A stretch of DNA of 64,000 nucleotides, taken from assembly GCA_950022295.1 (NCBI GenBank), contig OX465596.1:128010501-128074500 (forward strand), written 5' to 3'. The DNA comes from Bromus sterilis (Eukaryota; Streptophyta; Magnoliopsida; Poales; Poaceae). Position numbers and translations under genes: made by a program. Shown here piece by piece: positions 49,723-60,735 of this stretch (positions are counted from its first letter, which is position 1; the number at the start of each line of letters is the position of its first letter). The notes under the pieces are model-generated. The model saw nothing but the letters and a program-made list of their open reading frames with translations, had not been told where the DNA came from and did no database searches.

Positions 49723-51235
49723 TGTGGCACCGCGGCTAATAATACCGGAACCCCGTGCTCTAGCCCAGAGATCATCTCTCCTGGAACACGGCACTGCTTG
49801 ATATAGAACTGAACCACTTTTATTAACGATGAAATGAGTACAAGGGGTCTATTACAATTCCAGTGGAGCGAGATAGCGGAAATCCTGCTCCTAATGCTAG
49901 CCGCAGCTCTACACCAAGCAGCAAGATAACTCTAAAGCAGTAGAATACTCTTAGCAGCAGAACAATGGCAACGGTGATGAAATCCATTCCACAGGGACAC
50001 TGACTGGGCACATTCCAGCTCGAAAACTCCGGGGACGTCGTCCTACACAATCAGGGCATTGTCTGCAAGTCTGGCATGACACGCCAAGTCAGTACATTGA
50101 ATGTACTTGCAAGCTCACAACATCCAAAGCACCAAGGAGAAACAATAACATGACATACCAGTTCAGGCAATACTATCACTATGCATCTAGCATAATATCA
50201 AGGCTATGAATAATGCATGAACAATCATCGTTAAAGGTCCCAGGGACCCTGTATCATCATCGCATGATCATACGGCTTACCTCGGAGTCATTACAGACTC
50301 AAGCACCGGTCATGGCATGACCACACGGGTACCGTCATCGCATGACTACCCAACTTATACGGGTCGTCGCACGACCAGCCACTCAGCACAATCACCAGAC
50401 CAGACTCACGTTGAGTCATGGTATGACCTAGTACGAACTTTCCATAACCGTGGACGCGGCTATTCGAATTGATTTTGACTCAACAGAGTTTGTGCACTTT
50501 ACCCATGCTATGGAGTTCTTCCTCCATCCAGTACCTTGGAACTTGTCCCACAGGAACCTCGGATCTCGTACCATAGGAGTGGACTAGGAATCCTCCAAAG
50601 AGACCATTCTACCACGTGCCTCCCTTATCGTATCATCCGGCATGCTTTGCAAGCCATGCCTTGGATAGACCAGTGTCCTCCAGACACCCGCCATCGCATG
50701 GCAAACAATGTTGTCCCAAATGGGGTACAACTGTCCCAATCGGGTACTAAGCTCAATTTAACCAAACGGGGTACAACAATGTTTCACCAGCAATGGATAA
50801 GGATAAATAACACTTCCTTCACAAAGTGCTATTCTACCCCCACAAACAAATGAATATCTTTAGGTTAAAAATCCCCTTGGGCCATGCAATTTTCTTGGAG
50901 ATTTCGACTAGAAATGGTGTCAAGGGTATGGGGGAATGATTTGGGGATTTATGGAGCAATATAAATAGGGGTTGCTTCACAATCATCAAATAATAGGGAT
51001 ATTCCCTTTATTGGAGAAGGAATATATGGCTTGAATAAAAATGGGGCTTGGAGAGGTTGGATCAAGGGGTGATCCTTGGCAAGGGCTAGGGAATCTAGGT
51101 CCACTTGAGCATGGAATGAAAATATGCTCAAGTTTCAAGTCCAAAGAGTTTCTTGAAATCCAACCAAATGGAAAATCCCGAAATAAATCAGAAAAGTTAT
51201 GTGCAAAAAGAAATTCCAAAATCAAGGGTGTCACA
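49723..51235 (-). repeat. E4 5' LTR (right), internally deleted
   Basis: It starts TGTGGCACCGCGG and ends GGGTGTCACA. It is uninterrupted, so it shows the order of the LTR pieces scattered on the left. It lacks about 2.3 kb relative to the left LTR; the join near 50766-50783 has extra bases copied from nearby. The conserved block is at 50441-50497. The right-hand target duplication should be TTACA (51236-51240); the left partner is not in the window. Confidence 0.88.
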
Positions 51236-51240
51236 TTACA

Positions 51241-54183
51241 GATGCTCGCCTCCTTGAGCTAGACGTCGAGGGGTTACTCCCTTCTCAAGAAGCCGTCAGC
51301 TGGCGACCCCCCGGGTCCGAAACCCGGCCTCACCCTAAGAAGGATGAGGTTGTGGTTTTCACAGAACATGTGACTCGAGGATTTTGTCCTCCAGGGTCTC
51401 TGTTTTTCTGCGAGTTGCTTCGCTTTTACGGCTTACATCCCCAGGATGTGGGTCCCAATTCTATTGTTAATATAGGGAACTTTACAACACTCTTTGAGGT
51501 GTATCTTCAAAGGAAACCATCAATCCTGCTTTTCCAGGAATTTTTCTATTGCAACAAACAAATAGAGAGTAGCGGAGGTCGTCCTATCGAATGTGGGGAT
51601 TTCACCTTTCAACATCGGGGTCGATGCATTTACCCGAAGATGAAGCTCTACAGCCACATTAGGGATGGGCAAAAATCTTTCTTTTACTAAAGATACCAGC
51701 ACCGCAGGCCAGCCTTCACTACGAGGATTTCGGGAGAAATGACTTGTGTATTCTCCGATTCTAAACTTCTGGCCTAGCACGAAGGAGAAAGAGATCCTTG
51801 CCCCGGTGAAGGGGCAGATTAAAGCTTTGTTATCTCACAGGCTACGTTCTACTGATCTGATTTGGTGCTGGGTCGGATGGCAGGTGCAACCCCTAAGCCT
51901 CCGTACCCGGCTCATGTGTGAATACACCGGGTCAGGTGATAATATGAGATTTACTCAAGTTTCCTACACTGCTGGTGAGATAAATCGATCCGCCAAGAAG
52001 CTCCTATGTGAGCATTTGGAAAAATTCAGCAAAGTCGGCCTGGATCCTTTCTGGGACAAAAAATCCGGCTCCCAAGGTAAAACTCAGTTTGTTTGGCCTT
52101 TCTTATTTTCATGAGTTTTGAAACTGAGGAGTCATCTTTTGCTGCCACCTTTGTTTTGTATTCATACGTCGATGACCCATGGTGGTCAGTGGATGAACCT
52201 TAGATTTCTGTCGAAGGAGTGGACGGTGACACTGATGATGATGAAGTTGAAGGGGAAGAGGAAGTGGAAGAGGAAAAGGTATTATTTTATCCCTTCCGAC
52301 TCTTCTATTTATTTTTGATGTCTTACTCATTTTTTAACGGGAACAGGGGGATGAGAGGGTTGGAGAGGACCCGTCCAGAGGAGGAGGTGCCGAAGAGGCG
52401 ACAAGAGATTCCTCGCATAACAAGGTACTGAGTCGTCAGCTGACTCGCCTTGCTTTAAGAAAGGTATAATTTGAATCCAGCCTTCCATCGTCCATACTTT
52501 TTCTTATAGGGTTTGTATTTTACCCTCGTAATATTAGGAGGCGAAAGGAAATAAAAGGAGGACCCAGAGTTCTCCTTCCGAAGCTCCCTTGGACGAAGGA
52601 GTCGATCTTGGAGGACGTCGGGTCCGTCCTAAGTTGTCCCGTTAGGATGAGCGCGTGTCTGGGAAGCAAGATGTCAAGGACGACTCTTCTTCTTAGAAAG
52701 AGTCGGAAGATGATGATGGGGAAAGCGGATTTAAAGTTGCAGTAGGGTAAGTCCCTATACCTTATCGTGACGCTGTTCTTCTCCATTTTCTCTTTTTATC
52801 AGACTTATGGGTTCTATTTGTTGTAGCGCCAACGTTACTTTGGAGGAGACTCCTCCTCTGGATGGGGCAATTCCTATTCCCTCTTTTTGTGAGGCGACTT
52901 ATCCCATCAAAGCTATAGAGCATGAGGTTGTCGCCATTGCTGATGATGCTATTCAGTCAGCTCTTGGGGAGAAAGTGATGCCATCTTGGGTCGCGCCAGG
53001 AAATTATAATGCCAATGAGTCTTTCGAATTAGCTGGTTCTTCCGTGCCGATTCTATCGGCTTTGGGTGGTTCAGCTTTCCCGGCCCTGGAGGGTTCGGAA
53101 AGTGTGTCCTTCCTTGAATTGTAGGTGAGTGCAATGACTCATCTTGAGCAGCAACGAGACGTGCTTGACAAGATGAAGAAGAAGTATGAGGTATTTTTCT
53201 ATTATTTAGCACAAGAATCCAGAGCAAAAGTATCTAGCCCCCATGATTCGGTATAGGTTTTGGAAATACCATAACGAATTATCAAAATTTCTCAAGGGTA
53301 ATTGTTTATGATCCTTTTCAGGTCCTGATTTTGAAAGCTAAGGAGAAAGAAACCACCTGGATGGATCAGTTGACGGTGGAAGCCGAAAAGCGCAATGCCA
53401 TGGACAAGGAGGTGGTGGAACGCCGGGAGGAGCTAAGAAAGAGGACTAATCAACTGAAAGCTTTGGAAGATGACTCCCGTAATTGGGAGCAAGCTATGGA
53501 GTCAGCTTTGGCGAGTGCAAGATCATCCCAGGAGCGATATGATGCACTAAAGGGCCCTGTCTTTCCCGTTGCCAGAGCCGTGCTCCGTAAGTTTGAATAT
53601 ACTTACTCTTAATATATCACTTTTATTCGTGTGCATGGATTTTTAAATACCTCGATCCCTGTAGGTGAGGACAATCCAACATTGGGGGGGGGGTTCAGAC
53701 GTGATTATTCTAGAGTCCGTGATAGATGTTATCTCTGTTATGCATGCTGGCAGTTGCCAAGTCGTTCAACGTTTAACTGGCTGCTCGGAGTATCCGTCTG
53801 TCCAGGAGGAGTTCTTCAATGAGATGAGCAAGGCTCCAGAGTGGATTGACTTGGTGAAGTCATCGTCATGCCGAAAAGGTGTGACCCGCGCCTTGGCTTT
53901 ATGTAATGCATACTATCCTTTTGTGGATCTGGACCAACTGGTGCGGGGGTTCCCGGAGCTAAAGTCTGATGGATCGACTTTTCAGATGGCTGACTAGGAA
54001 CAGGGTGTGAAGAATGTGCGTCATTATGCTACCAAAATGGCAGATGGCATTAGTCTTCGAAAGTTCGAGCCTGGCTATGATGAAAACTACAAGAGGCGTC
54101 CGTTTCCAGAGGCAAAGGTGACGAAGACGATGCTTGGTACAGGCCGGAAGCGTCGGAGCCCCCTGGCCGAGCTTATGAATTAA
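51241..54183 (+). pseudogene. Putative gypsy-type transposon (Transposase_28-like) gene, multi-exon, decayed
   Basis: The 5' end is cut off by E4. The first part (about 51256-51690) shows GFCPPGSLFFCELLRFYGL, then PNSIVNIGNFTTLFEVYL and LFQEFFY, the pattern of the plant Transposase_28 (putative gypsy type transposon) domain. After frame breaks near 51690-51740 it continues WCWVGWQVQPLSLRTRLMC and FSKVGLDPFWD to a likely splice donor at 52077. Later probable exons are an acidic one (DGDTDDDEVEGEEEVEEE, to 52279), a short one to 52424, a stop-containing one to about 52746, then 52807-53180, a coiled-coil exon 53325-53587 (KEKETTWMDQLTVEAEKRN...) and 53666-54183. Introns have GT...AG borders. 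In-frame stops (for example at 52645, 52695 and 53995) and frameshifts mark it as dead. Such additional ORFs, often antisense to gag-pol, are known from Tat-lineage Gypsy elements; the function is unknown. Confidence 0.65.
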
Positions 54184-54322
54184 TGGTTCAAAACGGCAAT
54201 TCTTTTTGAGTTCTAGGAATGCCATTTGAGCCGTGATGCTATCTGACGAGTGTATGATTTATGTGCCTCGCCACGCCCAATACTGGGTTGATTCCCCTTC
54301 TCTTTGTACGCAATTCTCCAAA

Positions 54323-55089
54323 CACTACTGGAAAAACAGCTATAGATAATATTGACACTAACGGCACACTATACATGTGGTGCGCCATTACTATTTAGTA
54401 ATAGCGCACCATGTGCAGGTGCGCCATTAGTAACCTAAACAGTAATGGCGCACCTGGTGAAAAGTGCGCCATTACTATGTTTGACCAAGGTTTGACCCAT
54501 TGCTGGACATAGTAATGGCGCACTTTTTATAAGTGCGCCATTAGTAAGGTGACATAGTAATGGCGCACCTGGTGAAAGGTGCGTCATTACTATGTTTGAC
54601 CAAGGTTTGACCTAGTCAAATACATAGTAATGGCGCACTTTGCAAAGGTGCGCCATTACTATGTTTGACAAGAGGTGAATAGAACTAAGAAGTCAAGCGT
54701 GCTGGGGCTGGAGTAGTGTGAGGATGGGTGACCCTCCGGGAAGTTTGACCACAGAGTGCAATTTGACTTGAGATTAAGCCGTAGTGACTCGAGATTAAGA
54801 AAAAAAATAAAAAAAATTGAAAAAAAATATTTAAAAAATTGAAAAATAGTAATGGTGCACCTTAGATAGCAATGTGCGCCACTACTATGTTCCCGCCTTC
54901 CAAATTCAAAAAAATTAGAAATAAAATAAAAAAGTGGGTGTCCAGTGGCGCACCAGTAGAGGTAGTAATGGCGCACCGAATGTGCGCCATTACTAAGTGT
55001 TAGTAATGGCGTGCTAGTAATGGCGCACCGGATGTGCGCCATTACTAGCAAAAAAAGGTGCGCCATTAAAGGCCATTTTTCCAGTAGTG
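54323..55089. mobile_element. Non-autonomous CACTA element (767 bp) built of short hairpins
   Basis: The ends are CACTACTGGAAAAA (54323) and TTTTTCCAGTAGTG (to 55089), flanked by a perfect AAA duplication (54320-54322, 55090-55092). The empty site is verified by the gag reading on either side. The body repeats GTGCGCCATTACTA and its complement about a dozen times, often as adjacent inverted pairs. It also holds an A-rich tract (54795-54850) and a 5S rRNA-like segment. It encodes no protein. Confidence 0.92.
54682..54746 (+). repeat. 5S rRNA-derived segment (internal promoter region)
   Basis: About 65 bp align with the middle and 3' part of plant 5S rRNA, recalled from memory. Landmarks are AGAACT..GAAGT.AAGCG (54682-54700), GTGCTGGGG, GAGTAGT (54711-54717) and AGGATGGGTGACC (54721-54733) followed by TCCGGGAAGT. 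I count roughly ten differences. The 5' third of 5S rRNA and its 3' terminus are missing, so this is not an rRNA gene. The retained part covers the A-box, intermediate element and C-box that bind TFIIIA and recruit Pol III. Confidence 0.75.
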
Positions 55090-58001
55090 AAATCCATGAT
55101 GGTAGATGGGTGCTTGCATGTTCCTTGGAAGTTTTGATGATTTTTTTAGCTCAACCCAGGTATTAATCGAGATGTCCGGGATGTTTTGGAGCCAGGTACG
55201 AGCCGGTCCGTCGAGCATCATTGTGAGGTATCGGGCACAGACCTGATCGGGTAACTGCAGCATATCCATGGCCAAATTCTTGCTCTCGATCCAAGCGACC
55301 GGGTCTTTATCAGCTGTGTAGTTTGGCACCTTTCTGGGTTCTTTCAAATCTTTGGGGAGTCGGACGTCGCGTATAGTGGGTTCTATGCACCGGGTCCCAA
55401 TTGTTCGCCCGCTAAATTCCGGCTGCGGATTTATAACCGCAGCTTGGGCAGTATCCTGTTCGGCGTCGAGTTGGGTTTCAGCCCCCACGGCTCGGCGGGG
55501 GTTCGGGTCTTGTTGTGACTTCCTTCCTTGGTTGCGGTGACTGCTGGATTGGACAGATGCCGGGGAGTCGGCTCTTTGTCCTGCACTATGTAAGGCCCGC
55601 TATGCGGTACTGTTCCAGATCTAGATGTTTCCATCTAGATCCGGGGACGAAGCACATATCGGTCCCACCGCGACATAAGACGAAGTCATATGCCCCGGAT
55701 TTCCAACATGATATCACAACATTACAGATACAAGGATACAACATCTCATACAATCGGCATACAACTTCCTTAAATAAAATATAACAGCGGAAGATACATG
55801 TCTGAGTACAGACTACAATCAAATGCCTACTGGTAAAGAGAAAAACATCGATCCCCATAACCACACGGGTCCAGGCCCTCCGCCGGGATCCGCCTAACTA
55901 GTAGTCGTCGAGTCTCCACATGAAACGCCGATCAGCATACCTGTTGTCGATCAAAACCCTGAAAAGAGTTTGGGGATAGTATCATGAGTACAAAAGTACT
56001 CAGCATCCAACTGTAGTGGTCAACTGACCCAGCAAGGACTTCATCACTCGTCATTCTAGGACAACTAGTAGTTTACGGTAAGGATGGGGTAAGTGGTGAG
56101 GTTGCTGCCGCACTAGCATTTATGAAGTGGCTAACGATCTAGAGAGTAATATAAGAAGCCAAGCATTCGATGAGGAATCGCCTCCAACAAGTCTTGCTAT
56201 CAACTACTTACGCAAACATAACACATATCCTATCCTTGTCCTCCTCTTCGCATCCCGATGAAGAAGAAGCAGTCAAGGCACACACACGTTGATCAAGTTA
56301 TATTAAGATTATCTCAGTTGTTCTTTTCTATGAACAAGGAGTAGGTCTCAAGTTGTTCATAACCGTGGACACGGCTTCTCGAAAAGATTTAACCCTGCAG
56401 GGGTGTACCAACTGCCCATTACAAGGCTCGGCACGCACGCCCATCTCTCTCAGTTGCTACCCATTTTATGATTTAGTTCCAAGAGATCTGAAACGACAGG
56501 TCCCTCTAACTAACAACGAACAAATCCGGGTGGCCCCCTTGGAGTCGACACCCAATCCAAAAGTTGGCCACGCTCTCGGATCGGAATCTTCCGTCTCAAC
56601 AGGGTTTGGGTTACCGAGACACCTCAAGTGAGGCCTGGGGCCCTCGCCGGTCAAAGGTGGACCAACAGGGAAACCAAGTCTCCGCTGGTCCGAGTTGTTT
56701 AAAAACTACGAGGGGATCCACCAAGCACACACACGGGGTTTCAAATGGTAAATCAGCTCGGGCCACCACTAGAAATGTTTGAAGCTAGATAGGTAAGAAA
56801 AGGGGACCCCATAAAATCCCACACGCGGTTAGGCACTCTCAGTCTTAAAACCAATACCCGGAACTCGGATCCTTGGTCACTCGAATGGAACAAAGCGTCG
56901 GGGCGGGATAGCCTAGACCTTTCATCCTTCGTCGAATATATTCAACATTATAATAATCATATCATCCACAACAATATAATAATGTGATATCCCAAACCAG
57001 AGAGTAACAGGAGGTAACATTGTAGCATCCTAAGCATTCATACTAAGCAGGGGCTGAGCAACGAGCAATAGTAACATAGAAGTACAAGGTTTGCTGGGAG
57101 GGGACATAGCTGTATCGGTTTGAAAGAGGCTGTAAACATGTGGTAGGATCAAACATCGAACCTAACCTAGACTAGCATGCAAACCGCTGGTTGAAATAGA
57201 ATGGATCATAAGTAATGTATAGTCCTTGCCTATTGATAAGTCGGATTCCGAAGGTGTAGTTGATCGCAAGCTCGCATCGTCTCCGAGAGGTACCCGCGGA
57301 AGCACACAAGACGGAAACACTAGAAAGCAATCAACGAGCAAGCATCTATTATTACGAGGCAAACACGAGCAAGCATCAACAAGAAGAAACACGAGACATC
57401 GCACCTACCGTCGAGAGCGGTTACTAACAATTTAAGTGGAGTACTCGTCACACACGACGATACCGCACGTTTACGGTTGTTCAAGGTGTTTAGATACAGG
57501 TGATCAACAAAGGTTGTTAACATGGCAAAGCACAGAAGCATGACATATCACACAAACATGTCAAGAGGTGAAGCACAAAGTAAACTATCTATGCTAGGCA
57601 ATTTAAGTGTGGCACAATCCTAAACATGGCATAACACTAAGTGCCGCACAACAATTAAAGAATTTGGTACTGTTCTGCCCTAAACTATATTTTAGGTTGG
57701 TTAACAACAGCAAACAATAGAATAAACACAAAGTACCCGAAAAACTAATCAAGTTACATATAAAGAACATTTTAAATAGAGCAACGGTTAAAAAGTTATA
57801 AAATAAAAAAAATTACAGTGGCAAGCAGTGTAATTAGCAGTCAAACATCATGTAAACAAAGTCAAACATGGCAACAAGCAACATTTTATTAATCTAAGCG
57901 CAAAATGGAGCAACTTTCATGTAGAAAGCGTCTCCATCGGAGCTACCGGTGAAAAGATACGGGCACCGCAAAAAGCTAATACAATCTGCCAAAATAATAA
58001 A

Positions 58002-58856
58002 GGGACAATTGCATTTTTTCCCCTAGTTTTGCCAGCCCGTGGGTTTTGCCCTTACTTTTCAGCTCTGCTCAATTTTGCCCTTAGATTTGTCCCTCGGGTC
58101 ATCCGAACGCCCTTTGACCGTTTGACCAATACTTAGAAAATGTATAACAAATTCATATGAACTTAGAAAAATGCAAATAAGATATTTAATTATTCAGAAA
58201 AGCATTTCCTTTATGTGTGTATCATTTTCACATATGAAAATATTAATTGTTAACCTACCCAAGGTTACTAACGTTCTTAACATTATTAAAAATAAAAATG
58301 TGTAAACAATAAAAAAATCATGAATAAAAACGGCATGCAAGTTTAGGTGATGTCTGCTGACCATTCTGATATCTTATTTGAGATTTTTTGAATTCACATG
58401 AACTTGTTATGAATTTTAAAATTAATGGTCAAAGTCATTTGAAAATGCATAACAACTTCATATATACCCAGAAAAATGCAAATAAGATATCAGAATGTTC
58501 AGAAGACATCACCTACATTCGCATGTCATTTTTAATCATGAAAATGTATTGTTTATACCCTTTAATGTTTAATAATGTTAATAACATTAATAACCTCAAG
58601 TAGTTTAAATATTATTTTGTTCGTGAATGCTAATAACATGCACTTACAGGTAATGCTTTTTTAAACATTTTGATATCTTATTTGCATTTTTCTGAGTTCA
58701 TATGAATTTGTTATGCATTTTCAAAGTATTGGTCAAACGGTCAAAGGGCGTTCGGATGACCTTAGAGAAAAATTTAAGGGCAAAACTGAGCAAAGCCGAA
58801 AAGTAAGGGCAAAACCCACGGGCCGGCAGAACTAGGGGCAAAAATGTAATTGTCCC
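58002..58856. mobile_element. Mutator-type non-autonomous element (855 bp), foldback
   Basis: Perfect 9-bp duplications AATAATAAA (57993-58001 and 58857-58865) flank inverted ends starting GGGACAATTGCATTTTT / GGGACAATTACATTTTT. The strong terminal inverted repeat is about 185 bp, and inverted similarity continues towards a centre near 58425, so almost the whole element can fold into one long hairpin. It encodes no transposase. Confidence 0.92.
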
Positions 58857-59665
58857 AATAATAAAAGCCTAACAGAAAAAAAAACTGAACGGGCCGAAAC
58901 AAAGGCAATCAGGCCCAAAAGAAAAAAGAAAAAAAGGCAAAGGGGGGGGGGGGGGCGCTCACCATGTGGGCCTCGGCCCATCTAGCGGCTGGCGGTGCGG
59001 CAGGCCGGCTTGCCCTGGCTGGGCCTCGGTGGAAGAGGCCGGTGGCCTGGGCCGACCCAACTGCGGTCAACGGGGCGCCCGTTCGGGATCACGCCCGATC
59101 CCGTTCAGGCCGAACGGCAGCGGCAACGCAGGCGGCTTCCGGTGAGCTTGCGGCGTCCGGCGAGGAGTCTTCGGAGGCGGGGACGGCGGAGGACAGTGGA
59201 TCCGACCACCAGCCGCCGGATCTGGCCGGTGGCTGCGTCCAGGGGCGGCGAGGAGCTTCGAGCTCGGCGGCTCCATGGCCATGGCGCGCTGGCGTGTGCT
59301 GCACAGAGAGAGGAGGGGTGCGGGGAGAGAAGGAGGGAGAAGAGAAAAGGGAGAGGAGGAGGTGTGGCGAGGAGAGGGGTGACCAGGGCGGCGGCTCGGT
59401 GGCGAGCCGGCGGCGGCCGGTTGCCCACGGGCGACGCGGTGGAGAGGAGGCTGCGGTGAGGCGCCGGCTGGAGGAGAGAGGAGATGCAGGGGCTGACGTG
59501 GCGCACTCTTGGCCGTCAGATCGGCCGATCTGACGGTCCAGAACTCATTGGGCAGAAAATTGGACAAAAATTGGGGTTAAACTGCAAAAATTGGGGCTAT
59601 TGTGAGGGGGGTGGCTGCAATTTTTTTGCTAGGGAAACCCTAGAGAGGGTGGGAGTGTGGTGGTC

Positions 59666-59673
59666 TTTATATA
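59666..59673 (-). promoter_or_regulatory. E6 LTR TATA box
   Basis: TATATAAA on the minus strand, with leader-like CTAGGGTTT about 30 bp downstream. Confidence 0.6.
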
Positions 59674-60141
59674 GCCCAGGTGGCTGGCAGTTTGCAAAAA
59701 CATCCCCAGTTTTGCTCTCGCGCATCCCGTGTTTACGCTTCTGACCGCCGGGGGTCCGCAGGACCTCCGATTCGGGTAAAACTTCGAAATGCGTGACCAA
59801 CGCATCGAGCAAGCGACGTTCACCTCGCGTTGGAACCGTTCCGAGAACACTTTCCGGCGTGCCATAAAAATATCCCATTTACTTATTAAACGGGGTTTTT
59901 CGTTCCGTTGGTTGCGGCTAGTCTCGTGCGGTTTTCGCGACGGTGATCGGGTGAAACCCGGTGTCACAAAGGTCGAGTGTCAGGGTGGTAAAGGTCGGTC
60001 TCCGTCCGGTACGAGATTAGAGGGGGGAAAATAATCGCCGATCGATAAATCGGGGATGAAAACACCACAAACAAATCAGACAATCAAAAAATTCACACCG
60101 AAAACAAAAAATTTAATTTTTGTGAAATCTGGGATGTTACA

Positions 60142-60735
60142 ATACAACACCACCAACAAGGGATGTCGTCCCGAGATCCAGGACGATCCGGGGGAGAGGG
60201 GAAGAGAAAAGAGATTCGATAATCTTCAACACCACCAACAAGGGACTGCTCCATGTCGACGTCGAATTTCGGTCGAGATAAATTTTCCGCAGGGAGACGA
60301 CATCGTCGGGAGAACGAAACCGTCAGTGCCAAGAGGAAGAACGACAGCTAAAACCTAGTCAAAGGGATAGTGCTTTTCGAAGAAAGTCGTGAAAACACCG
60401 GCAAAAGTATGGATGGGAATGGACGACCCAGATGATACCCAAAACCGGAGAAGCTAAAGGTACTACAGGAATTCCCACCTGAGCTTGGAATCGACACAAT
60501 ACTTCCCAAGAAGAGCATTGTAACGGTTCCGATACTCCAGACACTCGAGATCCTAGAGTTTGAAGGGGATAAGGCAAGAATTAAAACACTTACGACACTT
60601 GTCCTGACCAGAGCAAGGGTAAGGAGTAAAAATATTCCTACTCTCCGATAACTAACTTAGTAACTACAAAATAGTTTTTGTCTAGACTCGACTTCGGCCA
60701 GAGAAGGGATCCTACGGTCAGTAAGGCTCTGATAC
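60142..60735 (-). other. E6 interior with primer site at its right edge
   Basis: Next to the LTR the complement is purine- and GT-rich (GGTGGTGTTGTAT), a plausible polypurine tract. A CAACACCACCAACAAGGGA motif occurs twice (about 60146 and 60227). CGTCCCGAG at 60168-60176 matches the post-pol motif of the other elements. The right edge GGCTCTGATAC (60725-60735) is the complement of an initiator tRNA-Met primer site, cut short by E7. No protein domain is seen. Confidence 0.65.

Larger units (their letters stand above)
54165..55634 (-). pseudogene. Gag of a Gypsy-type retrotransposon, broken by a CACTA insertion
   Basis: Minus-strand reading starts at the ATG complement of 55632-55634 (METSRSGTVPHSG). 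A frame change occurs near 55480-55490. The Retrotrans_gag core follows (KVPNYTADKDPVAWIESKN, MLDGPARTWLQNIP, TWVELKK, about 55150-55330), with a second frame change near 55130. At 55090 the CACTA element 54323-55089 interrupts it. The reading resumes at 54322 in a matching frame if the element and one AAA copy are ignored, includes a TAA stop near 54260 and the stretch KKNCRFEPLI, and fades at about 54165, where the convergent Transposase_28-like gene ends. No protease or polymerase follows. Nucleocapsid and pol parts are missing. Confidence 0.75.
55640..60141 (-). repeat. E6 LTR, minus strand (left boundary uncertain)
   Basis: The right end GGGATGTTACA (60141) gives a TGTAACATCCC start in element sense. 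The conserved block is at 56356-56409 and the palindrome GTCTGAGTACAGAC at 55801-55814. A TATA box (complement of 59666-59673, in GCTATATAAAG) is followed by CTAGGGTTTCCCTAGC leader-like sequence. The left end lies somewhere in 55627-55690; no clean TG start or target duplication could be fixed. GC-rich 58940-59520 gives open frames on both strands that are unlikely to be genes. A Mutator-type element is nested at 58002-58856. Confidence 0.6.

Noticed and set aside
51300..51345. tRNA-like T-arm (GGGTCCGAAACCC)
   Set aside because: The surrounding bases do not form acceptor, D or anticodon stems, and the stretch lies inside the Transposase_28-like coding region.
54682..54746. A functional 5S rRNA gene
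   Set aside because: The first third and the 3' end of 5S are absent and several bases in the conserved part differ, so only a derived segment is called.
54659..55066. 135-codon minus-strand frame inside the CACTA miniature element
   Set aside because: It spans hairpin repeats and the A-rich tract, is rich in Phe/Ile from poly-A on the other strand, and has no relation to transposase.
58388..58603. 71-codon frame in the Mutator-type element
   Set aside because: It lies across the centre of the foldback and is AT-rich low-complexity with no transposase motif.
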